Shown here one piece after another: positions 21,502 through 30,020 of a stretch of DNA of 64,000 nucleotides. The stretch is from contig NZ_CP027116.1 in assembly GCF_003431975.1 (NCBI RefSeq), positions 1,488,001-1,552,000 of the forward strand, read 5' to 3'. The stretch is from Bacillus pumilus. GTDB lineage: Bacteria > Bacillota > Bacilli > Bacillales > Bacillaceae. The notes beneath the pieces are model-generated. The model was given only the letters and a program-made list of their open reading frames with translations. It was not told the DNA's origin and did no database searches. Each line of letters opens with the position of its first letter. Position 1 is the first letter of the stretch. Both the position numbers and the translations under genes were made by a program.

Positions 21502-24500
21502 TTGAAATTGAAGTTTCGCAAAACCGCCGGCTATCGTTTGATGAGTCTTTTGGTGATTGGTACTTTAACGATGACAAGCTTTGGGATGGTTCAAGCAAAA
21601 TCGACTTCTACCTCATATCAGGAGGAAACTGTTTCCTCAAAGACAACAAAAGCAAAGATCTCATCTAGATTACTGAAGCAGTTTCAGCAGAATGACAAGG
21701 TGACTTTTTTAGTCAAAATGAAGGAGCAAACGAATACGCAAAAAGTGGCGAAGGAAGCTGTGATCAAAGCCAAAAAGAAAAAATTAACAGCAGCTAAAAC
21801 ACAGTACACAAAAAGATCTGCTGTCGTATCCGAATTAAGAGCAACGTCTGAGGAGACGCAGCAAGCGCTTCTTGCGTATTTACAAAAGGAACAACAGAAA
21901 AAGCAAGTAAAGGAGTTTCATTCGTACTATATTGTGAATGGTTTAGCGGTGACGGGAACGAAAGAAGTGATGGAAAAGGTTGCTGCTTTCCCAGAGGTAG
22001 ATCAAGTGCTGCCAAATGAAACTCGTCAAATTCATCGACCGGTTGATTTGAAGACATCTAAGCAAAAAAAACAAATCAAAGCAGTAGATGGAGTCGAGTG
22101 GAACATTTCTCAGGTTCATGCTCCAGAAGCGTGGGCTTTAGGTTATGACGGTACTGGTACAGTTGTGGCAAGTATTGATACAGGAGTGGAGTGGGATCAT
22201 CCTGCTTTAAAAGAAAAGTATCGAGGATTTGATCCAGCACGGCCGAATGAACCATCTCATGAATTCAATTGGTACGACGCAACGACAGAATCTGAAGCGC
22301 CATACGATGATTTAGAGCATGGTACGCACGTGACAGGAACGATGGTTGGTTCTGAACCAGATGGAAAGAATCAAATCGGGGTCGCACCAGGGGCAAAATG
22401 GATTGCGGTGAAAGCTTTCTCAGAAGATGGTGGTTCAGATGCTGATCTGCTGGACGCAGGTGAGTGGATTTTAGCACCGAAAGATGAGAACGGAAACCCT
22501 CATCCTGAAAAGGCACCAGATGTCGTCAATAATTCTTGGGGCGGTGGGCCTGGTCTTGATGATTGGTACAAAGATGTCGTCAATGCTTGGAGAGCAGCCG
22601 ACATTTTCCCAGAGTTTTCTGCTGGTAATACGGATTTATTTAACCCTGGTGGAGAGGGGTCAATAGCAAATCCTGCGAACTATCAGGAAGCCTTTGCGAC
22701 GGGTGCAACGGATCAAGATAATAAATTGGGATCTTTCTCACTGCAAGGTCCTTCTCCATATGGCGTGATGAAACCAGATATTGCAGCTCCAGGGGTAAAC
22801 ATTCGTTCCTCTATTCCCGGGAAAGAATACGAGGACGGCTGGAATGGGACGTCGATGGCTGGTCCACATGTGTCAGCAGTTGTAGCTCTTCTCCGCCAAG
22901 TACAGTCAGATCTTTCTGTTGAAGAGATCGAACAAATTCTCATTGATACAGCGAAGCCGCTGACAGATCAGCAATTCCCGGAATCCCCTAATAATGGCTA
23001 TGGGGCAGGTTTAGTTGACGCAAGAGAAGCGATTACGGCATTAACAGATGGAATTGGCGCGATTGAAGGCCAGGTGACAAAAGAAGGAGAAGATACTGAA
23101 CCACCGGTTTTTTCTCATAAAGGACCAAATGAAATCTTTGCCTCTACGCCAACACCTTTGACCATCACAGCAGAAGATGAAGTAGCTGTAACAAATGTAG
23201 CCTTGACGTACAGGGTCGACCAGGGGAAATGGGAGACGGTGCAAGCAAAACGTACGGATGGAAATCATTTAAACGGAACCTATGTAGCCCAGCTCCCTGA
23301 ACTTGAAGGTGAAAACGTCACGTACCGCTGGCTTGTAAAAGATTTTGGAGAAAATGAAGCTTCATCAGAACCTTATACGCTTCCGATCAAAACATCTATT
23401 ACGACTGGCTATAAGCAAGACTTTGAAGCATGGCCAAGTGGCTGGTTCAGTGGTGGAACAAAAGATCCATGGCAGTGGGGAAAACCGTCGACGGGACCAA
23501 AACAAGCCTTTACTGGAGATCATGTCTATGCCACAAACTTAGACAGTCCGTATGAAAATCAAACAGATGCCCATTTATCAATGCCGATGATTACTGTAGC
23601 TGAGTCAGGATCTTCCTTTTTACAATATCAATACTGGCATGACCTAGAAGCGAATTATGATTATGTGCATATTCACGTGCAGCCTGAGGGGGAAGATGCC
23701 ACGCAAGTAACAGCCTATACAGGTAAAACAAATGCATGGACAGCAGGTGAAGTTGACTTATCTGCCTATAAAGGTCAAAACGTGAGGGTCATTTTTCAGC
23801 TCAGAACGGATGGCAGTGTGACCAAAGACGGTTTTTATTTAGATGATGTGAAAATAACAGATCAGGCTCTGCCTCAAAAAACAAAGAAACAACTAGGCGT
23901 CATCAAAAAAGAAAAATCTACTTCTCCACAAAAGAAATCTGTTGACCCGAAAAAGGCTAAGCCTGCTAAAACAAAAGAAAAACATGTTCATATGAAAAAA
24001 GAAAAAAAACTTGATGTTCCGTCCATCAAAGCTCTTCCTATGAAAGCAGAAATCAGTGTTCTTGAAAGCGGCAAATCAACGTACACTGATGAAGCAACAG
24101 GGAGATATCAGCTTACTCACGGTGCAGGAGAATTTACAGTGAAAGCTGAATCTTATGGGTTTGAATCACGCACGCAAAAAATCAATATTTCCTCAAATGA
24201 AACGGCAGAGGCGAATTTCTCCTTACAGCCACTTGAGAAACGAACGATATCCGGCACCATTGTCAACGAAGCAACAGGTGAAAAAGTAAAGGATGCCACG
24301 GTTTACCTTGTAGAAGATGCGAAAATTGAACCGGTGAAAACAGATGAATCTGGCGAATTTTCTCTAGAGGCATTGAGCGGGGTTTATACCGTCAAAATAT
24401 TCGCGAAAGATTTTAAAGGGTATACATTTACAGCAGATGTGACAGAGAAACCGGTAGAAAAAGCTATTCAGCTGGAGCCATTCATCGGTTTTGCTGGTGA

Positions 24501-25818
24501 AATTGGTTACGATGACGGAACAGCTGAAAATGCGCGGGCGTTCTATGATCCTGGCAATGGCTGGGCTGTCAAGTTTTCATTAGAAAAGGGCAAGAAACAA
24601 GCGAAAGTCACTGGGGGGTTGTTCCGTTTCTGGACATCAGAGTGGCCAACACCTGGCGGAGATGAATTTGCGGTTGAAGTGTATGATGCTTCTGGAAAGA
24701 ATGGAGCTCCAGGAGAGAAAATCGCAGGACCTTTAAAAGCGAATGCGCTGCGTAATGGAGAATGGACAAAAGTAGATTTAGAAGATCAAGCCATAATGGT
24801 GGATGGAGATTTTTATCTAGTCTATATTCAAACGAAAAAGAATACGGAATCTCCAGGGCTTGCAACAGATGAAGATGGGCCAAATGCTGAAAGAAGCTGG
24901 CAACTGACGAGCGGTGCTTTTTCTCCTTCTCCAAAAGAAGAAGGGAATTATATGATTCGGGCGCTTGTTGACTATGAAGCAGATGTGCCAGAGATTACGT
25001 CGCCAAAAGCGGGAGCCATTACGAACGAAGATGAGCTGGAGATTGAAGGCAAAGCCTCTCCTGGACTTGATGTAGCAATCTATCAAAACGATAAAGAGAT
25101 TGCGAAAGTGAAAGCAGATCAGTCAGGTGTTTTCAAAGAGAAGGTCACAGTTCCAAGTGGAGAGCATGTCTTCACGGCTGCCACTGTTACGGATAAAGGT
25201 GCAACGAAACGATCCAAACCAGTAAAGGTCACCATTGATCAAACAGCCCCATCGCTAACCATAGATACACCGAAAAAAGGGGAAAAGTCAAATAAAGAAT
25301 CGCTCACTGTAGAAGGAAAGGTGACGGATGATCATCTTGATCGAGTCACTGTAAATGGAAAAAAGGCAACTGTAAAAGATGGAAGATATTCTGCAAGAAT
25401 ACTGCTTGAAAACGGGAAAAATATGATCAAAGTCACTGCGAAAGATGCAGCAGGAAACAAAACGATGAAAAAAGTCAATATCGATGTTCAATACGAAGCA
25501 CCTGAGATTTCTAAACTGACTCCAGCAGAGAATATCCATCTAGCCTCAGGGGAGTCTGTAAAAATTTCATTTAACAGCAGAGAAAAGCTAGAAGCAACGT
25601 TTGTCATTCACATGCCGCTGACAAACGCTAGATCGAAGCTTCACAATACAACAGAGCTGCCGCTTCGCGAAGTATCGAACGGAACATATGAAGGCTATTG
25701 GACAGCTACTTCTACTGCTAAAGCAAAAGGCGCGGTCATTGAAGTGATTGTGCGGGATGATTATGGAAATGTCACAAGACAAAAGGCTTCAGGTACATTA
25801 AATATCAATGAAAAGTAA
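21502..25818 (+). CDS. bpr: Bacillopeptidase F, large secreted subtilase
   Basis: The 1438-residue protein has a signal peptide (about 1-33), an I9-type propeptide, and a subtilisin-like S8 domain with Asp226 (SIDTG), His273 (HGTHVTG) and Ser451 (GTSMAGP). These are followed by an immune-inhibitor-A-like domain (about 640-795), a Lys-rich linker, two carboxypeptidase-regulatory-like repeats, a C-terminal beta domain and two Ig-like repeats. Length and order match B. subtilis Bpr. It is secreted and processed. The TTG start follows GAGGAGGAGGG. It lies between ftsZ and spoIIGA as in B. subtilis. Confidence 0.95.
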   Translation: MKLKFRKTAGYRLMSLLVIGTLTMTSFGMVQAKSTSTSYQEETVSSKTTKAKISSRLLKQFQQNDKVTFLVKMKEQTNTQKVAKEAVIKAKKKKLTAAKTQYTKRSAVVSELRATSEETQQALLAYLQKEQQKKQVKEFHSYYIVNGLAVTGTKEVMEKVAAFPEVDQVLPNETRQIHRPVDLKTSKQKKQIKAVDGVEWNISQVHAPEAWALGYDGTGTVVASIDTGVEWDHPALKEKYRGFDPARPNEPSHEFNWYDATTESEAPYDDLEHGTHVTGTMVGSEPDGKNQIGVAPGAKWIAVKAFSEDGGSDADLLDAGEWILAPKDENGNPHPEKAPDVVNNSWGGGPGLDDWYKDVVNAWRAADIFPEFSAGNTDLFNPGGEGSIANPANYQEAFATGATDQDNKLGSFSLQGPSPYGVMKPDIAAPGVNIRSSIPGKEYEDGWNGTSMAGPHVSAVVALLRQVQSDLSVEEIEQILIDTAKPLTDQQFPESPNNGYGAGLVDAREAITALTDGIGAIEGQVTKEGEDTEPPVFSHKGPNEIFASTPTPLTITAEDEVAVTNVALTYRVDQGKWETVQAKRTDGNHLNGTYVAQLPELEGENVTYRWLVKDFGENEASSEPYTLPIKTSITTGYKQDFEAWPSGWFSGGTKDPWQWGKPSTGPKQAFTGDHVYATNLDSPYENQTDAHLSMPMITVAESGSSFLQYQYWHDLEANYDYVHIHVQPEGEDATQVTAYTGKTNAWTAGEVDLSAYKGQNVRVIFQLRTDGSVTKDGFYLDDVKITDQALPQKTKKQLGVIKKEKSTSPQKKSVDPKKAKPAKTKEKHVHMKKEKKLDVPSIKALPMKAEISVLESGKSTYTDEATGRYQLTHGAGEFTVKAESYGFESRTQKINISSNETAEANFSLQPLEKRTISGTIVNEATGEKVKDATVYLVEDAKIEPVKTDESGEFSLEALSGVYTVKIFAKDFKGYTFTADVTEKPVEKAIQLEPFIGFAGEIGYDDGTAENARAFYDPGNGWAVKFSLEKGKKQAKVTGGLFRFWTSEWPTPGGDEFAVEVYDASGKNGAPGEKIAGPLKANALRNGEWTKVDLEDQAIMVDGDFYLVYIQTKKNTESPGLATDEDGPNAERSWQLTSGAFSPSPKEEGNYMIRALVDYEADVPEITSPKAGAITNEDELEIEGKASPGLDVAIYQNDKEIAKVKADQSGVFKEKVTVPSGEHVFTAATVTDKGATKRSKPVKVTIDQTAPSLTIDTPKKGEKSNKESLTVEGKVTDDHLDRVTVNGKKATVKDGRYSARILLENGKNMIKVTAKDAAGNKTMKKVNIDVQYEAPEISKLTPAENIHLASGESVKISFNSREKLEATFVIHMPLTNARSKLHNTTELPLREVSNGTYEGYWTATSTAKAKGAVIEVIVRDDYGNVTRQKASGTLNINEK

Positions 25819-25825
25819 TTCGTAA

Positions 25826-25860
25826 AGAAAAGACACGCTCCTAGGAGACGTGTCTTTTCT
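25826..25860 (+). terminator. Terminator after bpr
   Basis: A long stem AGAAAAGACACG / CGTGTCTTTTCT is nearly symmetric and ends in a T-rich tract. Confidence 0.88.
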
Positions 25861-25891
25861 GTTTCCGAAAGCTTGTCTCGAAGAACACCCT

Positions 25892-25917
25892 ATTCGCCCT
25901 GCTCACATTCCTCGACA
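25892..25917 (-). promoter_or_regulatory. Candidate Spo0A boxes upstream of spoIIGA
   Basis: Read on the minus strand, GGGCGAA (25892-25898) and TGTCGAG (25911-25917) each match the 0A box TGNCGAA at all but one position. They lie about 50-75 bases upstream of the -35, where Spo0A acts on the known spoIIG promoter. The matches are imperfect, so this is a candidate. Confidence 0.45.
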
Positions 25918-25964
25918 AAAACAATAACAATCCACCAAAAGTTCTCTATCATCCCCAACAAGAA

Positions 25965-25998
25965 TTGACAGACTTCCATCTCATGACTGTTTTATACT
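25965..25998 (+). promoter_or_regulatory. spoIIG promoter with 22-bp spacer
   Basis: TTGACA (25965-25970) and TATACT (25993-25998) are both close to sigma-A consensus but are 22 bases apart instead of 17. This unusual spacing is the hallmark of the B. subtilis spoIIG promoter, which needs Spo0A-P for activation. Confidence 0.8.
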
Positions 25999-26056
25999 GG
26001 TACAAACAAGTGCAAGTACTGCTTTTGATTCTTTGTTCAGATGAAAGGAGCAGAAG

Positions 26057-26986
26057 GTGGTCATTTATTTAGATGTGATTTGGCTGTTAAACTTTTGTTT
26101 TGATCTATTGCTTCTCTTACTCACTGCATTTATTCTCAAACGACAAGTAAAAAAAAGGCGATATATGTTAGGAGCACTCATTGGATCGAGCATTGTTCTC
26201 TTGCTCTTTACACCATTTGCAATCGTTGTGTCACACCCTTTAGGCAAACTACTTTTTTCTGTCTTCATCGTGCTTGCAACCTTTGGTTTTCAAAGATTTC
26301 GTTCCTTTTTTCAAAACCTGTTTGCTTTTTACTTTGTAACCTTTTTGATGGGAGGAGGCATGATCGGGGTTCATTCGTTTTTGCAAACCAATACAGTGAT
26401 TCAAGATGGACTGCTGATTTCACAAAACGATGGCTTTGGTGATCCCATTAGCTGGCTTTTCGTTTTAACCGGCTTTCCTGCGATTTGGCTCTTTTCCAAG
26501 AAAAGATTGGGGGAGGTTGCTACGAAAAAAAGACAGTATGATGAACAAGTGCTTGTGGAAATACACATTCACGGAGAAACCATCCGTTTAAATGGACTCG
26601 TCGATTCTGGCAATCAGCTGTATGATCCAATGACGAAAACACCAGTTATGATCGTGCAGGCTGATCAGCTAACGACCATTTGCGGAGAGCCATTTATAGA
26701 GCTTATGAAACAGTCTCATCCCGTTGAGGTGATGCAAAAAATTGATGATCAATTCGCACTACTTGATCGATTAAGACTTGTTCCATATCGAGCGGTCGGT
26801 CATGATCACGGCTTTCTACTATGCTTAAAACCAGATACAGTCGTCATTTACTCTAAAACGCATATAATTCAGCCAGCTAAGTGTTTTGTAGGAATGAGTC
26901 TGAGCGGTTTATCAGCAGATCAGGAATTTCAATCCATCATTCATCCAGATATGTTAGACGGGAAAATCATCCAAGGGGTGTCGTAG
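26057..26986 (+). CDS. spoIIGA: Sporulation sigma-E factor processing peptidase SpoIIGA
   Basis: The 309-residue protein has about five membrane segments in residues 1-155 and a cytoplasmic aspartyl-protease-like half with catalytic Asp183 in GLVDSGNQLYDP. It removes the pro-sequence of sigma-E in the mother cell after a signal from SpoIIR. The GTG start follows AAAGGAG. sigE lies 58 bases downstream in the same transcript. Confidence 0.95.
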   Translation: MVIYLDVIWLLNFCFDLLLLLLTAFILKRQVKKRRYMLGALIGSSIVLLLFTPFAIVVSHPLGKLLFSVFIVLATFGFQRFRSFFQNLFAFYFVTFLMGGGMIGVHSFLQTNTVIQDGLLISQNDGFGDPISWLFVLTGFPAIWLFSKKRLGEVATKKRQYDEQVLVEIHIHGETIRLNGLVDSGNQLYDPMTKTPVMIVQADQLTTICGEPFIELMKQSHPVEVMQKIDDQFALLDRLRLVPYRAVGHDHGFLLCLKPDTVVIYSKTHIIQPAKCFVGMSLSGLSADQEFQSIIHPDMLDGKIIQGVS

Positions 26987-27044
26987 TTTTTGGTGATGTC
27001 TTTTATCTTACGAGGTCAACTTGACATTTAGAAGGGAGAAGAAG

Positions 27045-27764
27045 ATGAAAAAATTAAAATTTAAACTCACTTACTACTGGTATAAACTCCTCATGAAGCT
27101 AGGTCTAAAGAGTGATGAAATTTATTATATTGGTGGAAGTGAAGCGCTGCCGCCGCCATTATCAAAGGATGAAGAGCAGGAGCTGCTTGTCAAATTACCA
27201 AAAGGTGATCAAACCGCAAGAGCGATTTTGATCGAAAGAAATTTACGTTTAGTCGTTTACATCGCAAGAAAATTTGAAAACACAGGTATTAATATTGAGG
27301 ATTTAATTAGTATCGGAACCATTGGTCTGATCAAGGCAGTCAATACCTTTAACCCAGAAAAAAAGATCAAACTTGCGACATATGCTTCAAGATGTATTGA
27401 AAATGAGATTTTGATGTACTTACGTCGAAATAATAAAATTCGTTCAGAAGTCTCGTTTGATGAACCGCTCAACATTGATTGGGACGGAAATGAACTGCTT
27501 TTATCAGACGTACTTGGAACAGATGATGATATTATCACGCGGGATATTGAAGCTAATGTAGATAAAAAATTACTCAAAAAAGCGCTGGAGCAATTAAATG
27601 ACCGTGAAAAGCAGATCATGGAACTGAGATTCGGCTTGATCGGTGGTGAGGAAAAAACTCAAAAAGATGTCGCTGATATGCTTGGGATTTCCCAGTCGTA
27701 TATTTCAAGGCTAGAAAAACGAATTATTAAACGATTACAAAAAGAATTTAACAAAATGGTCTAA
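27045..27764 (+). CDS. sigE: RNA polymerase sporulation sigma-E factor (pro-form)
   Basis: The 239-residue sigma-70 family protein has an N-terminal amphipathic pro-sequence of about 27 residues ending near EIYYIGG, the SpoIIGA cleavage region. Region 2 ([35 protein letters not shown]) and the region 4 helix-turn-helix ([21 protein letters not shown]) follow. It directs early mother-cell transcription. ATG 27045 follows AAGGGAGAA and is preferred over an upstream in-frame ATG at 27021. Confidence 0.97.
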   Translation: MKKLKFKLTYYWYKLLMKLGLKSDEIYYIGGSEALPPPLSKDEEQELLVKLPKGDQTARAILIERNLRLVVYIARKFENTGINIEDLISIGTIGLIKAVNTFNPEKKIKLATYASRCIENEILMYLRRNNKIRSEVSFDEPLNIDWDGNELLLSDVLGTDDDIITRDIEANVDKKLLKKALEQLNDREKQIMELRFGLIGGEEKTQKDVADMLGISQSYISRLEKRIIKRLQKEFNKMV

Positions 27765-27841
27765 AAAAATTTTTTGGAAGCTCTGTCCCTTTGCTGTCAA
27801 AGGAATCAACCACTTTTCTCATGATTCTCGTCTACGCCTGT

Positions 27842-27870
27842 GCATATTTTTCCATCCCAAGGAGATACTG
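27842..27870 (+). promoter_or_regulatory. Sigma-F/sigma-G-type promoter of sigG
   Basis: GCATA (27842-27846), 14 bases, then GGAGATACTG (27861-27870) matches the forespore consensus GYWTA / GGNNANANTW except for the final base. In B. subtilis sigG is transcribed from such a promoter by sigma-F and then by sigma-G itself. Confidence 0.7.
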
Positions 27871-27906
27871 AACTTTGTACAACAGCTCCTGTAGGGAGGG
27901 AAAAAA

Positions 27907-28686
27907 GTGTCCAGAAATAAAGTGGAAATCTGCGGAGTCGACACCTCCAAACTGCCTGTTCTGAAAAACGAAGAGATGAGGAAATTGTTCAGACAGCTGC
28001 AAGATGAAGGTGACGATACAGCAAGAGAAAAGCTAGTCAATGGCAATTTACGGTTGGTTTTAAGTGTGATTCAGCGTTTTAACAACAGAGGCGAGTATGT
28101 CGATGATCTCTTTCAAGTAGGCTGTATCGGATTAATGAAATCAATTGATAATTTTGATTTAAGTCATAATGTCAGATTTTCAACTTATGCGGTCCCTATG
28201 ATCATAGGAGAAATCCGTCGATACTTGCGTGATAACAACCCGATTCGGGTGTCTCGCTCACTAAGAGATATTGCCTATAAGGCACTTCAGGTCCGTGAGA
28301 GACTGATTAGTGAGACAAGCAAGGAGCCAACGGCAGAGGATATTGCCAAGGTGCTCGAAGTGCCTCATGAGGAAATTGTCTTTGCCCTAGATGCGATTCA
28401 AGATCCTGTTTCTTTGTTTGAACCGATCTATAATGACGGAGGAGATCCGATTTATGTGATGGATCAAATTAGTGATGAACGGAACAAAGACACACAATGG
28501 GTAGAGGAATTGGCCTTAAAAGAGGGCATGCGCAGATTGAACGACAGGGAAAAAATGATTCTTCGTAAGCGCTTCTTTCAAGGTAAAACGCAAATGGAAG
28601 TCGCTGAAGAAATCGGGATCTCTCAAGCACAAGTTTCAAGGCTTGAAAAAGCAGCCATCAAACAAATGAATAAAAACATCTTTTAA
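27907..28686 (+). CDS. sigG: RNA polymerase sporulation sigma-G factor
   Basis: The 259-residue forespore sigma factor has an N-terminal anti-sigma binding segment (VEICGVDTSKLPVLKN), region 2 (NLRLVLSVIQRFNNRGEYVDDLFQVG), region 3 and a region 4 helix-turn-helix (KTQMEVAEEIGISQAQVSRLEK). It drives late forespore genes. The GTG start follows GGGAGGG. The promoter upstream is forespore type. Confidence 0.96.
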   Translation: MSRNKVEICGVDTSKLPVLKNEEMRKLFRQLQDEGDDTAREKLVNGNLRLVLSVIQRFNNRGEYVDDLFQVGCIGLMKSIDNFDLSHNVRFSTYAVPMIIGEIRRYLRDNNPIRVSRSLRDIAYKALQVRERLISETSKEPTAEDIAKVLEVPHEEIVFALDAIQDPVSLFEPIYNDGGDPIYVMDQISDERNKDTQWVEELALKEGMRRLNDREKMILRKRFFQGKTQMEVAEEIGISQAQVSRLEKAAIKQMNKNIF

Positions 28687-28714
28687 AGCCGCCGCTTTCG
28701 TGTGCGGCTTTTTT
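28685..28714 (+). terminator. Terminator after sigG
   Basis: AAAGCCGC pairs with GCGGCTTT, followed by Ts. It marks the left boundary of the accessory operon. Confidence 0.85.
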
Positions 28715-28743
28715 CATTCTTGTGAGTGAACACGTCTCTAGTA

Positions 28744-28770
28744 TTGACTCGCTTATTTTTTTCATTTAAT
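28744..28770 (+). promoter_or_regulatory. Candidate promoter of the SorC-type regulator gene
   Basis: TTGACT (28744-28749) and TTTAAT (28765-28770) are 15 bases apart, a short spacer. The operator-like pair lies immediately downstream, so the gene may repress itself. Confidence 0.4.
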
Positions 28771-28777
28771 CTGTTTT

Positions 28778-28808
28778 TAACAAATGTTATTTTACATATC
28801 ATTTGTTA
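28778..28808 (+). promoter_or_regulatory. Operator-like repeat pair before the regulator gene
   Basis: TAACAAATGTTA (28778-28789) and TATCATTTGTTA (28797-28808) start 19 bases apart. The minus-strand reading is TAACAAATGATA, 7 bases, TAACAAATGTTA. That is the same order and spacing as the pair before the oxidoreductase gene, in the opposite orientation. It is likely the binding site of the adjacent SorC-family protein. Confidence 0.65.
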
Positions 28809-28838
28809 GGGAACACTTAAGCGGAAAGAAGGGTTATT

Positions 28839-29777
28839 ATGACATTCCATGATGAAAGAAGGCTGCTCATTAAGGTTGCGCATATGTATTATGAAGAAGG
28901 CGCCACTCAATCGAACATCGCAGAAGCTGTTGGGGTTAGCCGTTCGCTCATATCGAAATATTTGGCAAAAGCACGTGAAGCAGGAATCGTGGAAATCATT
29001 ATTCATGATGAAGTCAATCAACAGTATGGATCGTTAGAAAGAAAAATAGAGCGTAAATATGGTCTGCGAGAAGTCGTCTGTGTGGAAACGCTCAGCCAAG
29101 ACACAACAAAAAGTCGAATAGGTGCCGCAGCGGCGGGTTTTTTATTAAAAGTGATGAAGGATGGACAAGTTATCGGCTTTTCCTCAGGGACAACGTTGCA
29201 TGAAATGGCAAAAGCAATTACGTCTGTTCAGCACTATCCATCCGTAACATTTGTTCCGCTTGTCGGAGGTGTGGGAAATGAAGATGTCGATATCCACGCC
29301 AACTATATTATTGCGAGGTGCACAGAAGCACTCAAATCTAAATGTGAATTTTTACATGTTCCCGTCATGCTGGATACGAAAGAAGCAAAGGATGTACTCA
29401 TTAGACAACCTTCAATTAAAAAAGTGATTGAACTAGGAGAATCATCAAACATCGCAGTTGTCGGAATTGGCGGTGTTCCTCAGCATTCAACGATGGTGAA
29501 ATCTTATATGACAAGTGGTGAGGAGGATATCCTCCAAGCAAAGGATGTAGCAGGTGACATTTGTTATAACTTTATCGATCATAAAGGGGGAGTGTATCCG
29601 CACCCTTGGAACGACAGGGTGATGGGGATCAGCCCACAAAAACTGAAAGAAATTCCGCTTGTCATAGGTGTCGCTGGGGGCGAAGAAAAAATTGAAGCGA
29701 TCAGGGCAGCATTAGAAGGTGGATTAATTCATGTATTAATTACTGATGAACGAACAGGAGACGCCTTATTAAAGTAA
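28839..29777 (+). CDS. SorC/DeoR-type sugar-binding transcriptional regulator
   Basis: The 312-residue protein has an N-terminal helix-turn-helix at about 22-45 (ATQSNIAEAVGVSRSLISKYLAKA). A sugar-phosphate-binding domain related to phosphosugar isomerases follows (GFSSGTTLHEMAKAI, FVPLVGGVGN, VGIGGVP, HPWNDRVMGI). Such regulators (SorC, DeoR, CggR, EryD) respond to phosphorylated sugars or polyols. It lies directly upstream of the oxidoreductase-PTS operon and has its own terminator. The effector is unknown but is likely the phosphorylated PTS substrate or its product. No counterpart exists at this position in B. subtilis. Confidence 0.88.
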   Translation: MTFHDERRLLIKVAHMYYEEGATQSNIAEAVGVSRSLISKYLAKAREAGIVEIIIHDEVNQQYGSLERKIERKYGLREVVCVETLSQDTTKSRIGAAAAGFLLKVMKDGQVIGFSSGTTLHEMAKAITSVQHYPSVTFVPLVGGVGNEDVDIHANYIIARCTEALKSKCEFLHVPVMLDTKEAKDVLIRQPSIKKVIELGESSNIAVVGIGGVPQHSTMVKSYMTSGEEDILQAKDVAGDICYNFIDHKGGVYPHPWNDRVMGISPQKLKEIPLVIGVAGGEEKIEAIRAALEGGLIHVLITDERTGDALLK

Positions 29778-29807
29778 CTACCTAATATCATTAGGTAGTT
29801 TTTTTGA
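29776..29807 (+). terminator. Terminator after the regulator gene
   Basis: AACTACCTAAT pairs with ATTAGGTAGTT around a three-base loop and is followed by seven Ts. The regulator is therefore a separate unit from the catabolic operon. Confidence 0.9.
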
Positions 29808-29849
29808 GTCTTTAGACTCAAAAAGATTGAAAATTTTATCGATTTTATC

Positions 29850-29877
29850 TTGACACAAAGTTGACACATCATATAAA
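29850..29877 (+). promoter_or_regulatory. Promoter of the oxidoreductase-PTS operon
   Basis: TTGACA (29850-29855) with TATAAA (29872-29877) at a 16-base spacer is a good sigma-A match. A second TTGACA at 29861-29866 could pair with TCATAA 17 bases on. The operator repeats begin ten bases after the -10, a position suited to repression. Confidence 0.6.
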
Positions 29878-29886
29878 CTAAGTTCA

Positions 29887-29956
29887 TAACAAATGATAAA
29901 CAAAATAACAAATGTTACAAGAAGCAGATTTTTGTTAATTTTTATAACATTTGTTA
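29887..29956 (+). promoter_or_regulatory. Three operator-like 12-mers before the oxidoreductase-PTS operon
   Basis: TAACAAATGATA (29887-29898) and TAACAAATGTTA (29906-29917) start 19 bases apart. A third element, TAACATTTGTTA (29945-29956), is the exact reverse complement of the second. The pair mirrors the one before the regulator gene. These are the probable binding sites of the SorC-type protein. Confidence 0.65.
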
Positions 29957-30020
29957 AAAGTTTCAGATTATTTCTCTAGCAATCTATAGAGAAGCAAGAA
30001 AACCTGAAAGGATGATTTAG

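Noticed and set aside
29850..29867. TTGACAC direct repeats as a regulator site
   Set aside because: Both copies fit -35 elements of overlapping promoters better than an operator, and they are not repeated before the regulator gene.
29778..30020. Catabolite repression (cre) site before the polyol operon
   Set aside because: I looked for the TGNAANCGNNNNCA pattern and found no acceptable match, though a matrix search could find a weak one.
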